Source of the DNA: Clostridia bacterium
GTDB lineage: Bacteria > Bacillota_A > Clostridia > Oscillospirales > Acutalibacteraceae
DNA: 11,637 nucleotides
Direction: 5' to 3'
NCBI GenBank assembly: GCA_017547865.1
Contig: JAFYOA010000041.1
Span: forward strand, 1-11,637
Part shown: in pieces, positions 1 through 6,562 of the stretch
Numbering within the stretch: position 1 is the first letter of the stretch
How the letters are laid out: each line of letters opens with the position of its first letter
Position numbers and translations under genes: made by a program
The notes under the pieces: model-generated
Databases searched by the model: none
What the model was told of the DNA's origin: nothing
What the model saw: only the letters and a program-made list of their open reading frames with translations

Positions 1-1311
1 CAAAAATTGCCCTACCTGCAGTCTTTGGGCGTGACCTGCCTGTACCTCAACCCCATTTTCGAGGCACATTCCAATCACCGCTACAACACCGCCGATTACA
101 CGAAGATAGACCCTGTGTTGGGTACCAATGAAGATTTCAGCCGCCTGTGCCAAAAGGCAAAGGAATTCGGCATTCGCATTCTGCTGGACGGTGTGTTCAG
201 TCACACCGGCAGCGACAGCATTTACTTTAATAAAGAAAAACGCTACGGCGAAGGCGGCGCATACAACGACCGCAAATCACCGTATTACCCCTGGTATTCC
301 TTCCGCAAGTGGCCGAAAGACTACGATTGCTGGTGGAATTTCCTCACCCTGCCCAATGTGCAGGAGACAACCCCCGCTTACCTGCAGTATATTACCGGAA
401 AAAACGGCATTGCCCAAACCTGGCTGGCCGCCGGGTCTTCCGGCTGGCGGCTGGATGTAGCCGACGAGCTGCCGGATAAATTTCTGGATGCTCTCCGCAG
501 GGGCGTAAAAGCACAGGATCCCGACGCCATCATTCTGGGAGAAGTGTGGGAAGATGCTTCCAATAAAATGGCCTATGGCGAACGCCGCCGGTACCTGCTG
601 GGCAATCAGCTGGATTCCGTGATGAACTATCCTTTCCGGGATGCGATCCTGGGGTTCTTCACCGGCAAAGACACCGCCACCATGATGGGCATGATTGAAA
701 ATGTGTTGGAAAACTACCCGCCGCAGGTGGTGCGCCTGCTGATGAACCACATTGGCACCCACGATACCGAGCGCGCCATTACGGTGCTGGGCGGTATTAC
801 CGGGGAATGGCACGACCGCGAATGGCAGGAAAAACAGCACCTCACCCCCGAAAGCTACCGCCGTGCCCGGCAGCTGCTGTGTCTGGCCTCGCTGATGCAG
901 TTCACCCTGCCCGGCGTGCCCTGCATTTACTACGGCGACGAAGCCGGCATGCAGGGCTGCAAAGACCCCTTCAACCGCGGGTTTTACCCCTGGGGACAGG
1001 AGGACGTGGGCCTGGTGCAGTGGTATAAGCAGCTGGGCGAGTTCCGCCGCTCTGTGCCGGTGTTTGCCGAAGGCGGCCTGCGCGTGCTGCACGCCGACGG
1101 CGACCTGGTGGTGTACACCCGCACCGACAAAGACGACGAGGATGCCGTGCTGATTGCCATTAACCGCGGCGACAGCGTAGCCCGCGCAACTGTGGATGCG
1201 GATTTCTCCAACGCCCGGTTCTTCTCCGGTATTCCGGTGAGCAAAGATGTGAAACTGCCCGCCCACGGGTATTCCATTATGCTGCTGAAACCGGTGGAAA
1301 AAACAGAATAA
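1..1311 (+). CDS. GH13 alpha-glycosidase (neopullulanase/cyclomaltodextrinase type), 5'-truncated by window edge
   Basis: Hydrolyses alpha-1,4 (and perhaps alpha-1,6) bonds of maltodextrins or cyclodextrins, probably in the cytoplasm. The frame is open from base 1, so the N-terminal part lies outside the window. Numbering from the Leu codon at base 7, the four GH13 signature regions are present in order: region I DGVFSHTG (61-68), region II GWRLDVADE (146-154, Asp150 nucleophile), region III ILGEVWE (176-182, Glu179 acid/base) and region IV NHIGTHDTE (247-255, Asp253 transition-state stabiliser). All three catalytic carboxylates are intact. The C-terminal part resembles the beta-sandwich domain C of the family. 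The tryptophan-rich insert between regions I and II and the EVWEDAS segment fit neopullulanase-like enzymes better than plain alpha-amylase. Region I has Ser where many members have Asn. A terminator follows directly. The family is certain; exact substrate is inference. Confidence 0.93.
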   Translation, partial: QKLPYLQSLGVTCLYLNPIFEAHSNHRYNTADYTKIDPVLGTNEDFSRLCQKAKEFGIRILLDGVFSHTGSDSIYFNKEKRYGEGGAYNDRKSPYYPWYSFRKWPKDYDCWWNFLTLPNVQETTPAYLQYITGKNGIAQTWLAAGSSGWRLDVADELPDKFLDALRRGVKAQDPDAIILGEVWEDASNKMAYGERRRYLLGNQLDSVMNYPFRDAILGFFTGKDTATMMGMIENVLENYPPQVVRLLMNHIGTHDTERAITVLGGITGEWHDREWQEKQHLTPESYRRARQLLCLASLMQFTLPGVPCIYYGDEAGMQGCKDPFNRGFYPWGQEDVGLVQWYKQLGEFRRSVPVFAEGGLRVLHADGDLVVYTRTDKDDEDAVLIAINRGDSVARATVDADFSNARFFSGIPVSKDVKLPAHGYSIMLLKPVEKTE

Positions 1312-1315
1312 AAAA

Positions 1316-1346
1316 CAACAGCAGTCGGTTTGGCTGCTGTTTTCAT
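1316..1346 (+). terminator. Intrinsic terminator of the GH13 gene
   Basis: The arm ACAGCAG (1318-1324) pairs with CTGCTGT (1334-1340), extended inward by T-G and C-G pairs, and is followed by TTTTCATTTT. It begins a few bases after the TAA stop. Confidence 0.8.
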
Positions 1347-1371
1347 TTTAAAAAATATTTTTTAAAAAGGC

Positions 1372-1400
1372 TTGACTTTTTCGTTTCTATAGCGTATAAT
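1372..1400 (+). promoter_or_regulatory. Promoter of the tRNA-Arg gene
   Basis: TTGACT (1372-1377) and TATAAT (1395-1400) are separated by exactly 17 bp, close to the sigma-70/SigA consensus. The predicted start is near 1407, about 20 nt before the mature tRNA 5' end. Confidence 0.88.
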
Positions 1401-1426
1401 AATGAAGCTGTCGAAATGATAAGCAT

Positions 1427-1503
1427 GCGCCGGTAGCTCAGCTGGATAGAGTGACTGGCTACGAACCAGTAGGTCAGGGGTTCGAGTCCCTTCCGGCGCG
1501 CCA
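1427..1503 (+). tRNA. tRNA-Arg (anticodon ACG)
   Basis: A complete 77-nt cloverleaf. The acceptor arm GCGCCGG (1427-1433) pairs with CCGGCGC (1493-1499), discriminator G1500, and CCA is encoded at 1501-1503. The D arm is GCTC/GAGT. The anticodon stem ACTGG/CCAGT encloses the loop CTACGAA, which gives anticodon ACG (A34 normally edited to inosine, reading CGU/CGC/CGA). The T arm carries the TTCGAGT loop. It has its own promoter upstream and a terminator starting at the CCA end, so it is a monocistronic tRNA unit. Confidence 0.97.
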
Positions 1504-1535
1504 AACTCGGTCATCGAAAGATGACCGAGTTTTTG
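1503..1535 (+). terminator. Intrinsic terminator of tRNA-Arg
   Basis: A perfect 13-bp stem (1503-1515 with 1520-1532) is closed by a GAAA tetraloop and ends in a T run (1530-1534). The stem starts at the last base of the encoded CCA, so 3' trimming must open it. Confidence 0.93.
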
Positions 1536-1603
1536 TTTTATACGGAAAAATTCAGAGGCTCCCACTTGATGGGGCTCGAATCAAAACAAATTACGTTGCA
1601 ATA

Positions 1604-1641
1604 AAGCCAGCCGCCCTTCCCTACGGAAGAGCGGCTGGTTT
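1604..1641 (-). terminator. Hairpin ending the lyase/URO-D/cyclase operon
   Basis: CCAGCCGC (1607-1614) pairs with GCGGCTGG (1631-1638). After one mismatch the stem continues as CTTCC/GGAAG around the loop CTAC. It lies 12 bp beyond the cyclase stop codon on the minus strand. The minus-side tail (CTTTATTGC) is only moderately U-rich; the plus-side tail TTTATTTTTAG is richer, so the hairpin may work in both directions. Confidence 0.65.
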
Positions 1642-1652
1642 ATTTTTAGCTG

Positions 1653-2231
1653 TTATTCTTTTATTAAGTAGGCGCGGCAGGGGGCGCCATCGGCTCCGGC
1701 AAGGCGCAGCGGGGCAGCACTGAGAAAATACTTTCCCTCCGGCACGTCGGTCAGTACAACTCCCTCCAGCAGAGCGATCTCTTTCTTCAGCAGAATTTTG
1801 TGCACCTGCATGGGCGCGTTCTCCGGCCCGACAGATTGGGATTCGTTTCCCAAAAGCAGCAATCCGGCTTCGGCAAATACCTCTGCTGCCGGGGCGGTAA
1901 CCACCGCAGGCCCGGCAATGAGGAGCCGCCGACTGCCCTGCGCGCGGCACAGAATCGCCTGCGCATCGGCGGCTGTTACATCGCCGGTGTGGCGGGCAAC
2001 GTAACAATCGCCTACGAACACCTGCAGGTCCAGCTGCTCCACCGTTTTGCCGTCGCCCAAAAAGTGGAAGGGCGCATCCACGTGGGTGCCGTTGTGAACA
2101 CTCATGGAAAACACGGTAAGGTTATACAACTCCCCTGCGGTCATGGCGTGCAGCAGCTTCTTTTCCGGCTTTTGGTCACCGGCATACACTTTGCAGGAAA
2201 ACACTTCCTGGGTGATATCGTAAATTTTCAC
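1653..2231 (-). CDS. Cyclase family protein (kynurenine formamidase-like metal-dependent hydrolase)
   Basis: 192 aa if started at the GTG at 2229-2231, which has a GAGGA ribosome binding site about 8 nt upstream and gives the N-terminus MKIYDITQEV, as expected for this family. An upstream ATG at 2330 would overlap the preceding gene by about 90 bp and add a non-homologous leader, so it was rejected. The Cyclase (PF04199) signature HNGTHVDAPFHF spans residues 46-57; His46, His50, Asp52 and His56 match the metal-binding HxGTHxDxPxH motif. The C-terminus (VVLTDVPEGKYFL...PLRLAGADGAPCRAYLI) is also typical. Known members hydrolyse N-formylkynurenine or other amides and lactones. Here no tryptophan-catabolism genes are nearby; it is the last gene of an operon, 10 bp behind the URO-D-like gene, so the substrate is probably different and is unknown. 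Confidence 0.87.
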   Translation of the reverse strand: MKIYDITQEVFSCKVYAGDQKPEKKLLHAMTAGELYNLTVFSMSVHNGTHVDAPFHFLGDGKTVEQLDLQVFVGDCYVARHTGDVTAADAQAILCRAQGSRRLLIAGPAVVTAPAAEVFAEAGLLLLGNESQSVGPENAPMQVHKILLKKEIALLEGVVLTDVPEGKYFLSAAPLRLAGADGAPCRAYLIKE

Positions 2232-2241
2232 AGGGCATTCC

Positions 2242-3300
2242 TCAGCGTTTCCGCAGCTTTTCAAACACTTCGTTATAGTACAGGGCGTTTTCCACCGGGG
2301 TGTTAGCGGGAATATGGTTGCCCACCGCAAGGAAGAAGCCCGGGCAGCTTTTGCCGATATCCATACAGCGCTTCACTTCGTTGTAAATATCCTCCTTGCT
2401 GCCCCGCAGAAGAATACGGGTATCCGCATTGCCGATGATGACGTGGGTACGGCCGTATTTTTCCGCCATGGCGACCATATCGGTGGTGGGCTCCAGCACA
2501 AAGCCGTTCACGCCCGCGTCGGCAAGGTCATCCACAAACTGGGTGAAATTGCCGTCCGAAGTGAAGATGATCTTCTTCCCCGCCTCAATAATCGGCGCAA
2601 AGTACTTTTTATAGTTGGGAAACACGTAGGTGCGGTACCAATCCGGGTGCACAAAGGCGCCGGAGGTCCAGGTAATGTCGTCATGGATGTTGATGATGGG
2701 GGCATCGCAGTCGGCCAGCGCGTTGAAGTAGGGCTGGATCCACCGGGCGTATCTGTTGGCCACCTTGCCCATAGCTTCGGCATCCATGCCCAGCCCCATC
2801 AGGAACATATCCCAGCCGAAAATTTCCAGCAGACCGGAAACCAGAGTGATGTACGTGCCGGTGGTGTTCACCGCATCGGGGAAATATTCGCACTTCGCCT
2901 TATAATTTTCGTTGAAGCGCCGCACCAGTTCCCCGTGGGAATAAGCCGGGTACACCGCCAGCGGATCAAATTCCAGCACGTCCTCCACATCTTCAAACGG
3001 GCAGGTGATGTTCGTACTGAAATCCGTGCCGCCCGCGCGGTAGGAGGCGTGCCCCATGATGGTACGGCAGGCATCCAGTTCGGAGGCAGACAGCAGAATG
3101 TTCCACACATAGCCGTAGTCCCAGGCCTTCATAAAGCGTTTGGAAGCCTCGCGGCGCAGTTCGGGCGGGCTGTCCTCGCCCACCGCCAGGCCGGTCACTT
3201 TTTCAATCAGTTTCCAGTGAAAATCGGCAGAATACTCCGTGCGGGGAATCTGCGGCGGCATTTCCATATTCATGGCCGCCCATGCATCCTGAAATGACAT
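2242..3300 (-). CDS. Uroporphyrinogen decarboxylase superfamily protein (not HemE)
   Basis: 352 aa. ATG at 3298-3300 is preceded by AGGGAG at a good distance. Segments typical of the URO-D/MtaA TIM-barrel superfamily are seen: INIHDDITWTSG (203-214), FTSDGN (246-251), GFVLEPTTDM (266-275), GNADTRILLRG (290-300) and GNHIPANTPVEN (327-338). The superfamily contains porphyrin decarboxylases and corrinoid:thiol methyltransferases. This copy is not a housekeeping HemE: it sits between a lyase gene and a cyclase gene, and no haem genes are near. The place where MtaA-like methyltransferases carry an HxCG zinc motif reads TSDGN here, so a canonical zinc-thiol methyltransferase activity is doubtful (inference). 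It lies 23 bp behind the lyase gene and 10 bp before the cyclase gene. Family is confident; function is unknown. Confidence 0.85.
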   Translation of the reverse strand: MSFQDAWAAMNMEMPPQIPRTEYSADFHWKLIEKVTGLAVGEDSPPELRREASKRFMKAWDYGYVWNILLSASELDACRTIMGHASYRAGGTDFSTNITCPFEDVEDVLEFDPLAVYPAYSHGELVRRFNENYKAKCEYFPDAVNTTGTYITLVSGLLEIFGWDMFLMGLGMDAEAMGKVANRYARWIQPYFNALADCDAPIINIHDDITWTSGAFVHPDWYRTYVFPNYKKYFAPIIEAGKKIIFTSDGNFTQFVDDLADAGVNGFVLEPTTDMVAMAEKYGRTHVIIGNADTRILLRGSKEDIYNEVKRCMDIGKSCPGFFLAVGNHIPANTPVENALYYNEVFEKLRKR

Positions 3301-3323
3301 AACACTCCCTCTTTTCTTATCTC

Positions 3324-5438
3324 TTACAGTTCAAACTCCGCAAAATCCTTGGTGAAGCTTTCGTACAGGCTTTCGCCGTTTCTGCGCAGGTAGCTGCCGT
3401 ACACCATCAGCACGGTTTCTTTGCCGTCGGCATCTTTTTTAATGGCAAGAATATAAGCATCGGTATCGAAATCCAGCAGCATATTGCTGCTGTTCTCATG
3501 CATCTTACGGCCGTCGGCCAGCAGGTTATACAGCACGGTGTACTCTTCGTTCTTGTAAGAAAGGCGCACGCCCAGCCAGTTTTTGCCGCTCAGCTTTTCG
3601 GGGGTCAGCTGCGCCGCTTCGTGCAGGCCGTAGAAGGAAACAAACTGCAGCACTTCGGCTTTTTCTTTGGCTTTAAAGGCATAGTATGTCTTGCGGGGCA
3701 GTTCGCGCTTGGCGTCGGGGTCGGTGCCCTTGGCTTTCTGGGGCGGGGTATAGCCCAGCCGCTCTTCAATTTCAATATCCTCCGGGAACAGCACCGCAGC
3801 GGTCAGCGGCGTTTTGCCGTCCACTTCCACACGGTTTTCGCCGGGGGCACCTTCGCCCACACAGTGGAAAAGCGAAGCAAAATCCGAAGGCTCGTTGGCC
3901 CGCAGGTCATCGATGGTGAGAAGAATATCCGGGCAAAGCCACAGGAAGTTACGGTAATTGCGGTTGCAGCTGTCGCAGGTGGGGCCGGTGGCATCGGCCA
4001 GCAGGTATTTCATGGGGCCATCCACCAAATGAGAGACAGAACCCGGGAACTTGGAACCGCGGAACAGGATATCCTCCCGCTGGGCGCGGCCGTTGATGGT
4101 GATCATATTGTGGGCTTCGCAGGTCTTGTAGTAGCCGCCGTACTCCGGAAGATCATAGGAGCAGTTGCCCGCATCAGGAATCACCGGGGCGCCATCGGCG
4201 AACAGCATAAAGTGGCCGGCGTCATCGTGGGCGTGGTTCCAGGAATAACCGCAGCGCACCGCCAGCAGGGCAGCATCTTTTTCCCAGGAAGTACGCAGGT
4301 AAGCGTAGCCGCTGTGGTCGAAGACCATGTTCACCGGCAGACCGGCCAGGGTGCCGAAATCGCTGTCCAGCAGTTCGGGGTAAATAAAATCGAACAGATC
4401 CGGTTCTTTCTTATAAGTATGGTAGGCGTAGCGCAGTTCCGGCGCATTGTTGCCCCACAGCATCATAAACAGGGGCAGCGCGGTGAAGCCGCCGGCCAGA
4501 CTGCTGTCGCCGAAGTTGGGAAACAGCAGGGGCTTTTCCGGATTGGACGTGGGGTAGGACATGGAAAGGAAGGCCGTGGGCACTTCTTCCATATGAGCAA
4601 AGGTGGTCAGGGCCTTGCCGTCTTCAAACAAGCGGGAGAACACCCAGGCAAAGCGCATCAGTTCACTGACGCCGTAGTTAAAGTAACCGGCACTTTCGTA
4701 GAACAGACCCTTCTCGTCGAAGTTGGGGGTCTTGTTCAGCAGCAGTTCACCGGCGTATTCGCAGAACCCGTGGAGAGACTTGAACACATAGGTCAGCCAC
4801 GCATCGGCTTCGGGTACATCTTCGTAAATGGCGCACAGGCCCACAGCAGCCAGTGCAATGCACACAGACCACCAGTTGTGACCCATGGAATCCAGCGCAT
4901 GCACACGCTTGCCCGGCAGCACCCAGTCGTTCAGCAGGGGGCGAATGCCGTTCTTCAGCATGGCCGTGCGAATGGTCTGCCGCTCGTCTTCGGTCAGCAT
5001 ATCGTAAATGCAATCGTAAGAGACCGCGTAGGAATACAGAATGCGGGTGGTGGCCAGGTCGCTGGTCCAGGGGGTGTCGCGGTCTTTATTGGAAGGGCCG
5101 GTCCAGCAGCGGAACGTGCTGTAGTGCAGCATCCCTTCCTTCAGTTTTTCGGCATAGCGCTTGTCACCGGTCAGGCGGTACAAAAGGCCAAGCTGCATGG
5201 CCATGGGAGAAAACGCTTCGCTGATCTCATAATACCGGCCGTGCTGAGAATAAACGGAATCCGCGTATTCCTCTGTCAGCCACACATAATTCAGCTTTTC
5301 TTCTGCACTGGCCGCCCAGCGGTCAAACGCTGCCTTCAGCTCGGCATCTTTTTCCAGGCGGGCCTCCAGTGCCTGCACATCTTCTTCAAAAAACAGCATG
5401 CGCGGGTGCACGCCCGCAAATTTCATGGTATATTTCAT
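3324..5438 (-). CDS. Heparinase II/III-like polysaccharide (oligosaccharide) lyase
   Basis: 704 aa. ATG at 5436-5438 lies behind GGAGG (complement of 5445-5449). The N-terminus (GVHPRMLFFEEDVQAL) matches the opening of alginate/heparinase II-III lyase proteins. An alpha/alpha toroid region (about 60-340) contains MGHNWW (185-190) and GLFYESAGYFNYG (244-256). A beta-sandwich region follows with the family hallmark NHAHDDAGHF (401-410) and then PDAGNCSYDL and HNMITING (443-450). By analogy with heparinase II, His and Tyr residues in these segments are the likely catalytic and metal-site residues. Known relatives cleave uronic-acid-containing glycans by beta-elimination. No signal peptide is visible, which suggests a cytoplasmic enzyme acting on imported oligosaccharides. 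It is the first gene of the operon. Substrate cannot be told from sequence alone. Confidence 0.86.
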   Translation of the reverse strand: MKYTMKFAGVHPRMLFFEEDVQALEARLEKDAELKAAFDRWAASAEEKLNYVWLTEEYADSVYSQHGRYYEISEAFSPMAMQLGLLYRLTGDKRYAEKLKEGMLHYSTFRCWTGPSNKDRDTPWTSDLATTRILYSYAVSYDCIYDMLTEDERQTIRTAMLKNGIRPLLNDWVLPGKRVHALDSMGHNWWSVCIALAAVGLCAIYEDVPEADAWLTYVFKSLHGFCEYAGELLLNKTPNFDEKGLFYESAGYFNYGVSELMRFAWVFSRLFEDGKALTTFAHMEEVPTAFLSMSYPTSNPEKPLLFPNFGDSSLAGGFTALPLFMMLWGNNAPELRYAYHTYKKEPDLFDFIYPELLDSDFGTLAGLPVNMVFDHSGYAYLRTSWEKDAALLAVRCGYSWNHAHDDAGHFMLFADGAPVIPDAGNCSYDLPEYGGYYKTCEAHNMITINGRAQREDILFRGSKFPGSVSHLVDGPMKYLLADATGPTCDSCNRNYRNFLWLCPDILLTIDDLRANEPSDFASLFHCVGEGAPGENRVEVDGKTPLTAAVLFPEDIEIEERLGYTPPQKAKGTDPDAKRELPRKTYYAFKAKEKAEVLQFVSFYGLHEAAQLTPEKLSGKNWLGVRLSYKNEEYTVLYNLLADGRKMHENSSNMLLDFDTDAYILAIKKDADGKETVLMVYGSYLRRNGESLYESFTKDFAEFEL

Positions 5439-5449
5439 ACAAAACCTCC

Positions 5450-5481
5450 GCAGGAATCAAATTGCCGCAGCGACTTCCTGC
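5450..5481 (-). promoter_or_regulatory. 5'-leader hairpin of the lyase operon mRNA
   Basis: On the minus strand GCAGGAA is repeated inverted as TTCCTGC (5475-5481 and 5450-5456 on the plus strand) around an 18-nt loop. The hairpin starts at about the predicted transcription start and ends at the base next to the GGAGG ribosome binding site (5445-5449). It could stabilise the 5' end or limit ribosome access. Confidence 0.55.
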
Positions 5482-5488
5482 CTTTTTC

Positions 5489-5516
5489 ATTATAACAAAA
5501 GAGGTATGATTGTCAA
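5489..5516 (-). promoter_or_regulatory. Promoter of the lyase/URO-D/cyclase operon
   Basis: On the minus strand TTGACA (5511-5516) and TATAAT (5489-5494) are separated by 16 bp; both boxes match the consensus perfectly. The expected start is near 5482, giving a leader of about 44 nt. Confidence 0.87.
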
Positions 5517-5540
5517 CGCGTATATGCATATTATTATAGG

Positions 5541-5576
5541 AAAGAAAAAGAAGCCTTGCCCGCAGGCAAAGCTTCT
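5541..5576 (-). terminator. Intrinsic terminator of the ybjQ unit
   Basis: Read on the minus strand, a 12-bp stem (one G-U pair) formed by 5565-5576 and 5549-5560 encloses the loop TGCG and is followed by TTTTCTTT. It begins 7 bp after the YbjQ stop codon. Confidence 0.9.
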
Positions 5577-5582
5577 CTGTTT

Positions 5583-5903
5583 TTATTCGTCACCAAGGAT
5601 CTTCACGGCGGTGCCGTAGGCCATCACTTCTGCCGCGCCGGCCATAACAGAGGCCGAAGCATAGCGCACGCCTACAATGGCGTCGGCCATCATACCCTCT
5701 GCCTCCTGCACCATACGTTTGGTGGCCAGGGCACGGGCATCGTTCATCATATCGTTGTAGGCTTTCAGTTCACCGCCCACCAGGGTCTTAAAGCTTTGGG
5801 TAATATCGCGGCCAATGTTTTTGGTCTGAATGGTGCTGCCTTTCACCAGGCCCAGCATTTCAATTTTTTTACCCGCAATGTACTCAGTAGTCAGCAAGAT
5901 CAT
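5583..5903 (-). CDS. ybjQ: YbjQ/UPF0145 family protein (DUF74, putative heavy-metal-binding domain)
   Basis: 106 aa from the ATG at 5901-5903. The sequence MILLTTEYIAGKKI..GLVKG then GRDITQSFKTLVGGELKAYNDMMNDAR..A...M..EA..M.ADAIVGVRY...VM.GAAEVMAYGTAVKI is the full-length YbjQ family pattern (usual length 100-110 aa). Two in-frame GTG codons 9 and 12 nt further upstream overlap the AAGGAG ribosome binding site and give no extra homology, so the ATG is preferred, although its spacing (about 11 nt) is long. The start lies inside the 3' end of the small membrane-protein gene (20-bp overlap in another frame), which implies translational coupling. Members form homo-oligomers; the biochemical function is unproven. 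Confidence 0.92.
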   Translation of the reverse strand: MILLTTEYIAGKKIEMLGLVKGSTIQTKNIGRDITQSFKTLVGGELKAYNDMMNDARALATKRMVQEAEGMMADAIVGVRYASASVMAGAAEVMAYGTAVKILGDE

Positions 5904-6111
5904 CTTCTTCACCACTCCTTATTTCATGAATTCTCTGCACCAGCACATACACGCACACCCCGGCCAGGGCCAGCGGGCCCCCACCCATCAGCAGGCGAAG
6001 CCACAGCGGGGTGGGGATAAAGAGACACGCCGCTGCAAACCCGGCATAATACAAAGCAAACAGCACAGCAATGATCACCGGAGCGATCATTTTTCTTCCG
6101 TGTTTTTTCAT
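5884..6111 (-). CDS. Small two-helix membrane protein upstream of YbjQ
   Basis: 75 aa. ATG at 6109-6111 follows an AGGAGG ribosome binding site 7 nt upstream. It has a basic start (MKKHGRK), two hydrophobic helices (about 9-32 and 37-58) and an acidic cytoplasmic tail (IHEIRSGEEDDLADY). It was kept despite its length because of the strong ribosome binding site, its own promoter and the 20-bp overlap of its 3' end with ybjQ. The coupling suggests that the two products act together, perhaps at the membrane. No known domain is recognised and no function is claimed. Confidence 0.82.
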   Translation of the reverse strand: MKKHGRKMIAPVIIAVLFALYYAGFAAACLFIPTPLWLRLLMGGGPLALAGVCVYVLVQRIHEIRSGEEDDLADY

Positions 6112-6149
6112 GGCGGCACCTCCTGTACGGCTGTTGTTCTTTTACTTGT

Positions 6150-6178
6150 AGAATACCACAGACACAATCTGTTTGCAA
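6150..6178 (-). promoter_or_regulatory. Promoter of the small membrane protein/ybjQ unit
   Basis: On the minus strand TTGCAA (6173-6178) and TATTCT (6150-6155) are separated by 17 bp, about 40 bp before the start codon. It is divergent from the promoter at 6215-6243. Confidence 0.6.
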
Positions 6179-6214
6179 GCACCAACAAACTTTTTATCCC
6201 GTCTTTCTCACGGC

Positions 6215-6243
6215 TTGCCATTGCCGCCGCGGAATGCTATAAT
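6215..6243 (+). promoter_or_regulatory. Promoter of the small membrane protein/AEC transporter unit
   Basis: TTGCCA (6215-6220) and TATAAT (6238-6243) have a 17-bp spacer and lie 33 bp before the start codon. With the oppositely oriented promoter at 6150-6178 it forms a tight divergent pair. Confidence 0.75.
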
Positions 6244-6276
6244 AAGCTTATTCTTGAAAATACGGGAGGTTCTTCC

Positions 6277-6561
6277 ATGGCATACGTATACACCGGCATT
6301 TGGTTTTTGGTGGGGCTCATCCTCATCACCCGCATGGGCAAAGAGAATAAGATCTTCTACGCTGCCGGCGGGTTTTTCCTTTTTTTGGGCGGCTGGTGGC
6401 TGGCCGATATCCTGCTGGAAGCCGACCTGATGGCTGGTCCCTGGTCTTGGGTATTGCGGGGCGTTTCCGCCGTGATGCTGGTGATTCTGGGCGCATTTTA
6501 TATGAAAAACTACCGCGCCGAGCAAGCTGCCGTAAAAGCAGAGAAGAACAGGGAGGATTAA
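6277..6561 (+). CDS. Small hydrophobic membrane protein, unknown function
   Basis: 94 aa. The ATG at 6277 is chosen because GGGAGG (6264-6269) lies 7 nt upstream, the promoter is directly before it, and the protein then begins with a hydrophobic helix. Three hydrophobic segments (about 2-18, 27-46, 56-75) are followed by a charged tail (KNYRAEQAAVKAEKNRED), so it is probably an integral membrane protein. No family is recognised. It is transcribed with the AEC transporter gene, whose start codon is 1 nt after this stop, which implies translational coupling. Confidence 0.78.
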   Translation: MAYVYTGIWFLVGLILITRMGKENKIFYAAGGFFLFLGGWWLADILLEADLMAGPWSWVLRGVSAVMLVILGAFYMKNYRAEQAAVKAEKNRED

Positions 6562-6562
6562 G

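Noticed and set aside
277..1266. 329-codon minus-strand frame over the GH13 gene
   Set aside because: Shadow frame; all GH13 catalytic motifs are on the plus strand.
1362..1565. Minus-strand frame with GTRTPDLLVRSQSLYPAELPAH
   Set aside because: This is the well-known spurious translation of the antisense of a tRNA; the cloverleaf at 1427-1503 explains it.
1561..1600. tRNA-like T-loop (TTCGAGC on the minus strand) suggesting a tRNA remnant
   Set aside because: No matching T-stem or acceptor arm can be drawn.
3498..5495. 665-codon open frame on the plus strand opposite the lyase gene
   Set aside because: It is a shadow of GC-biased codons of the lyase gene; composition is implausible, there is no ribosome binding site, and the minus-strand protein has clear family motifs.
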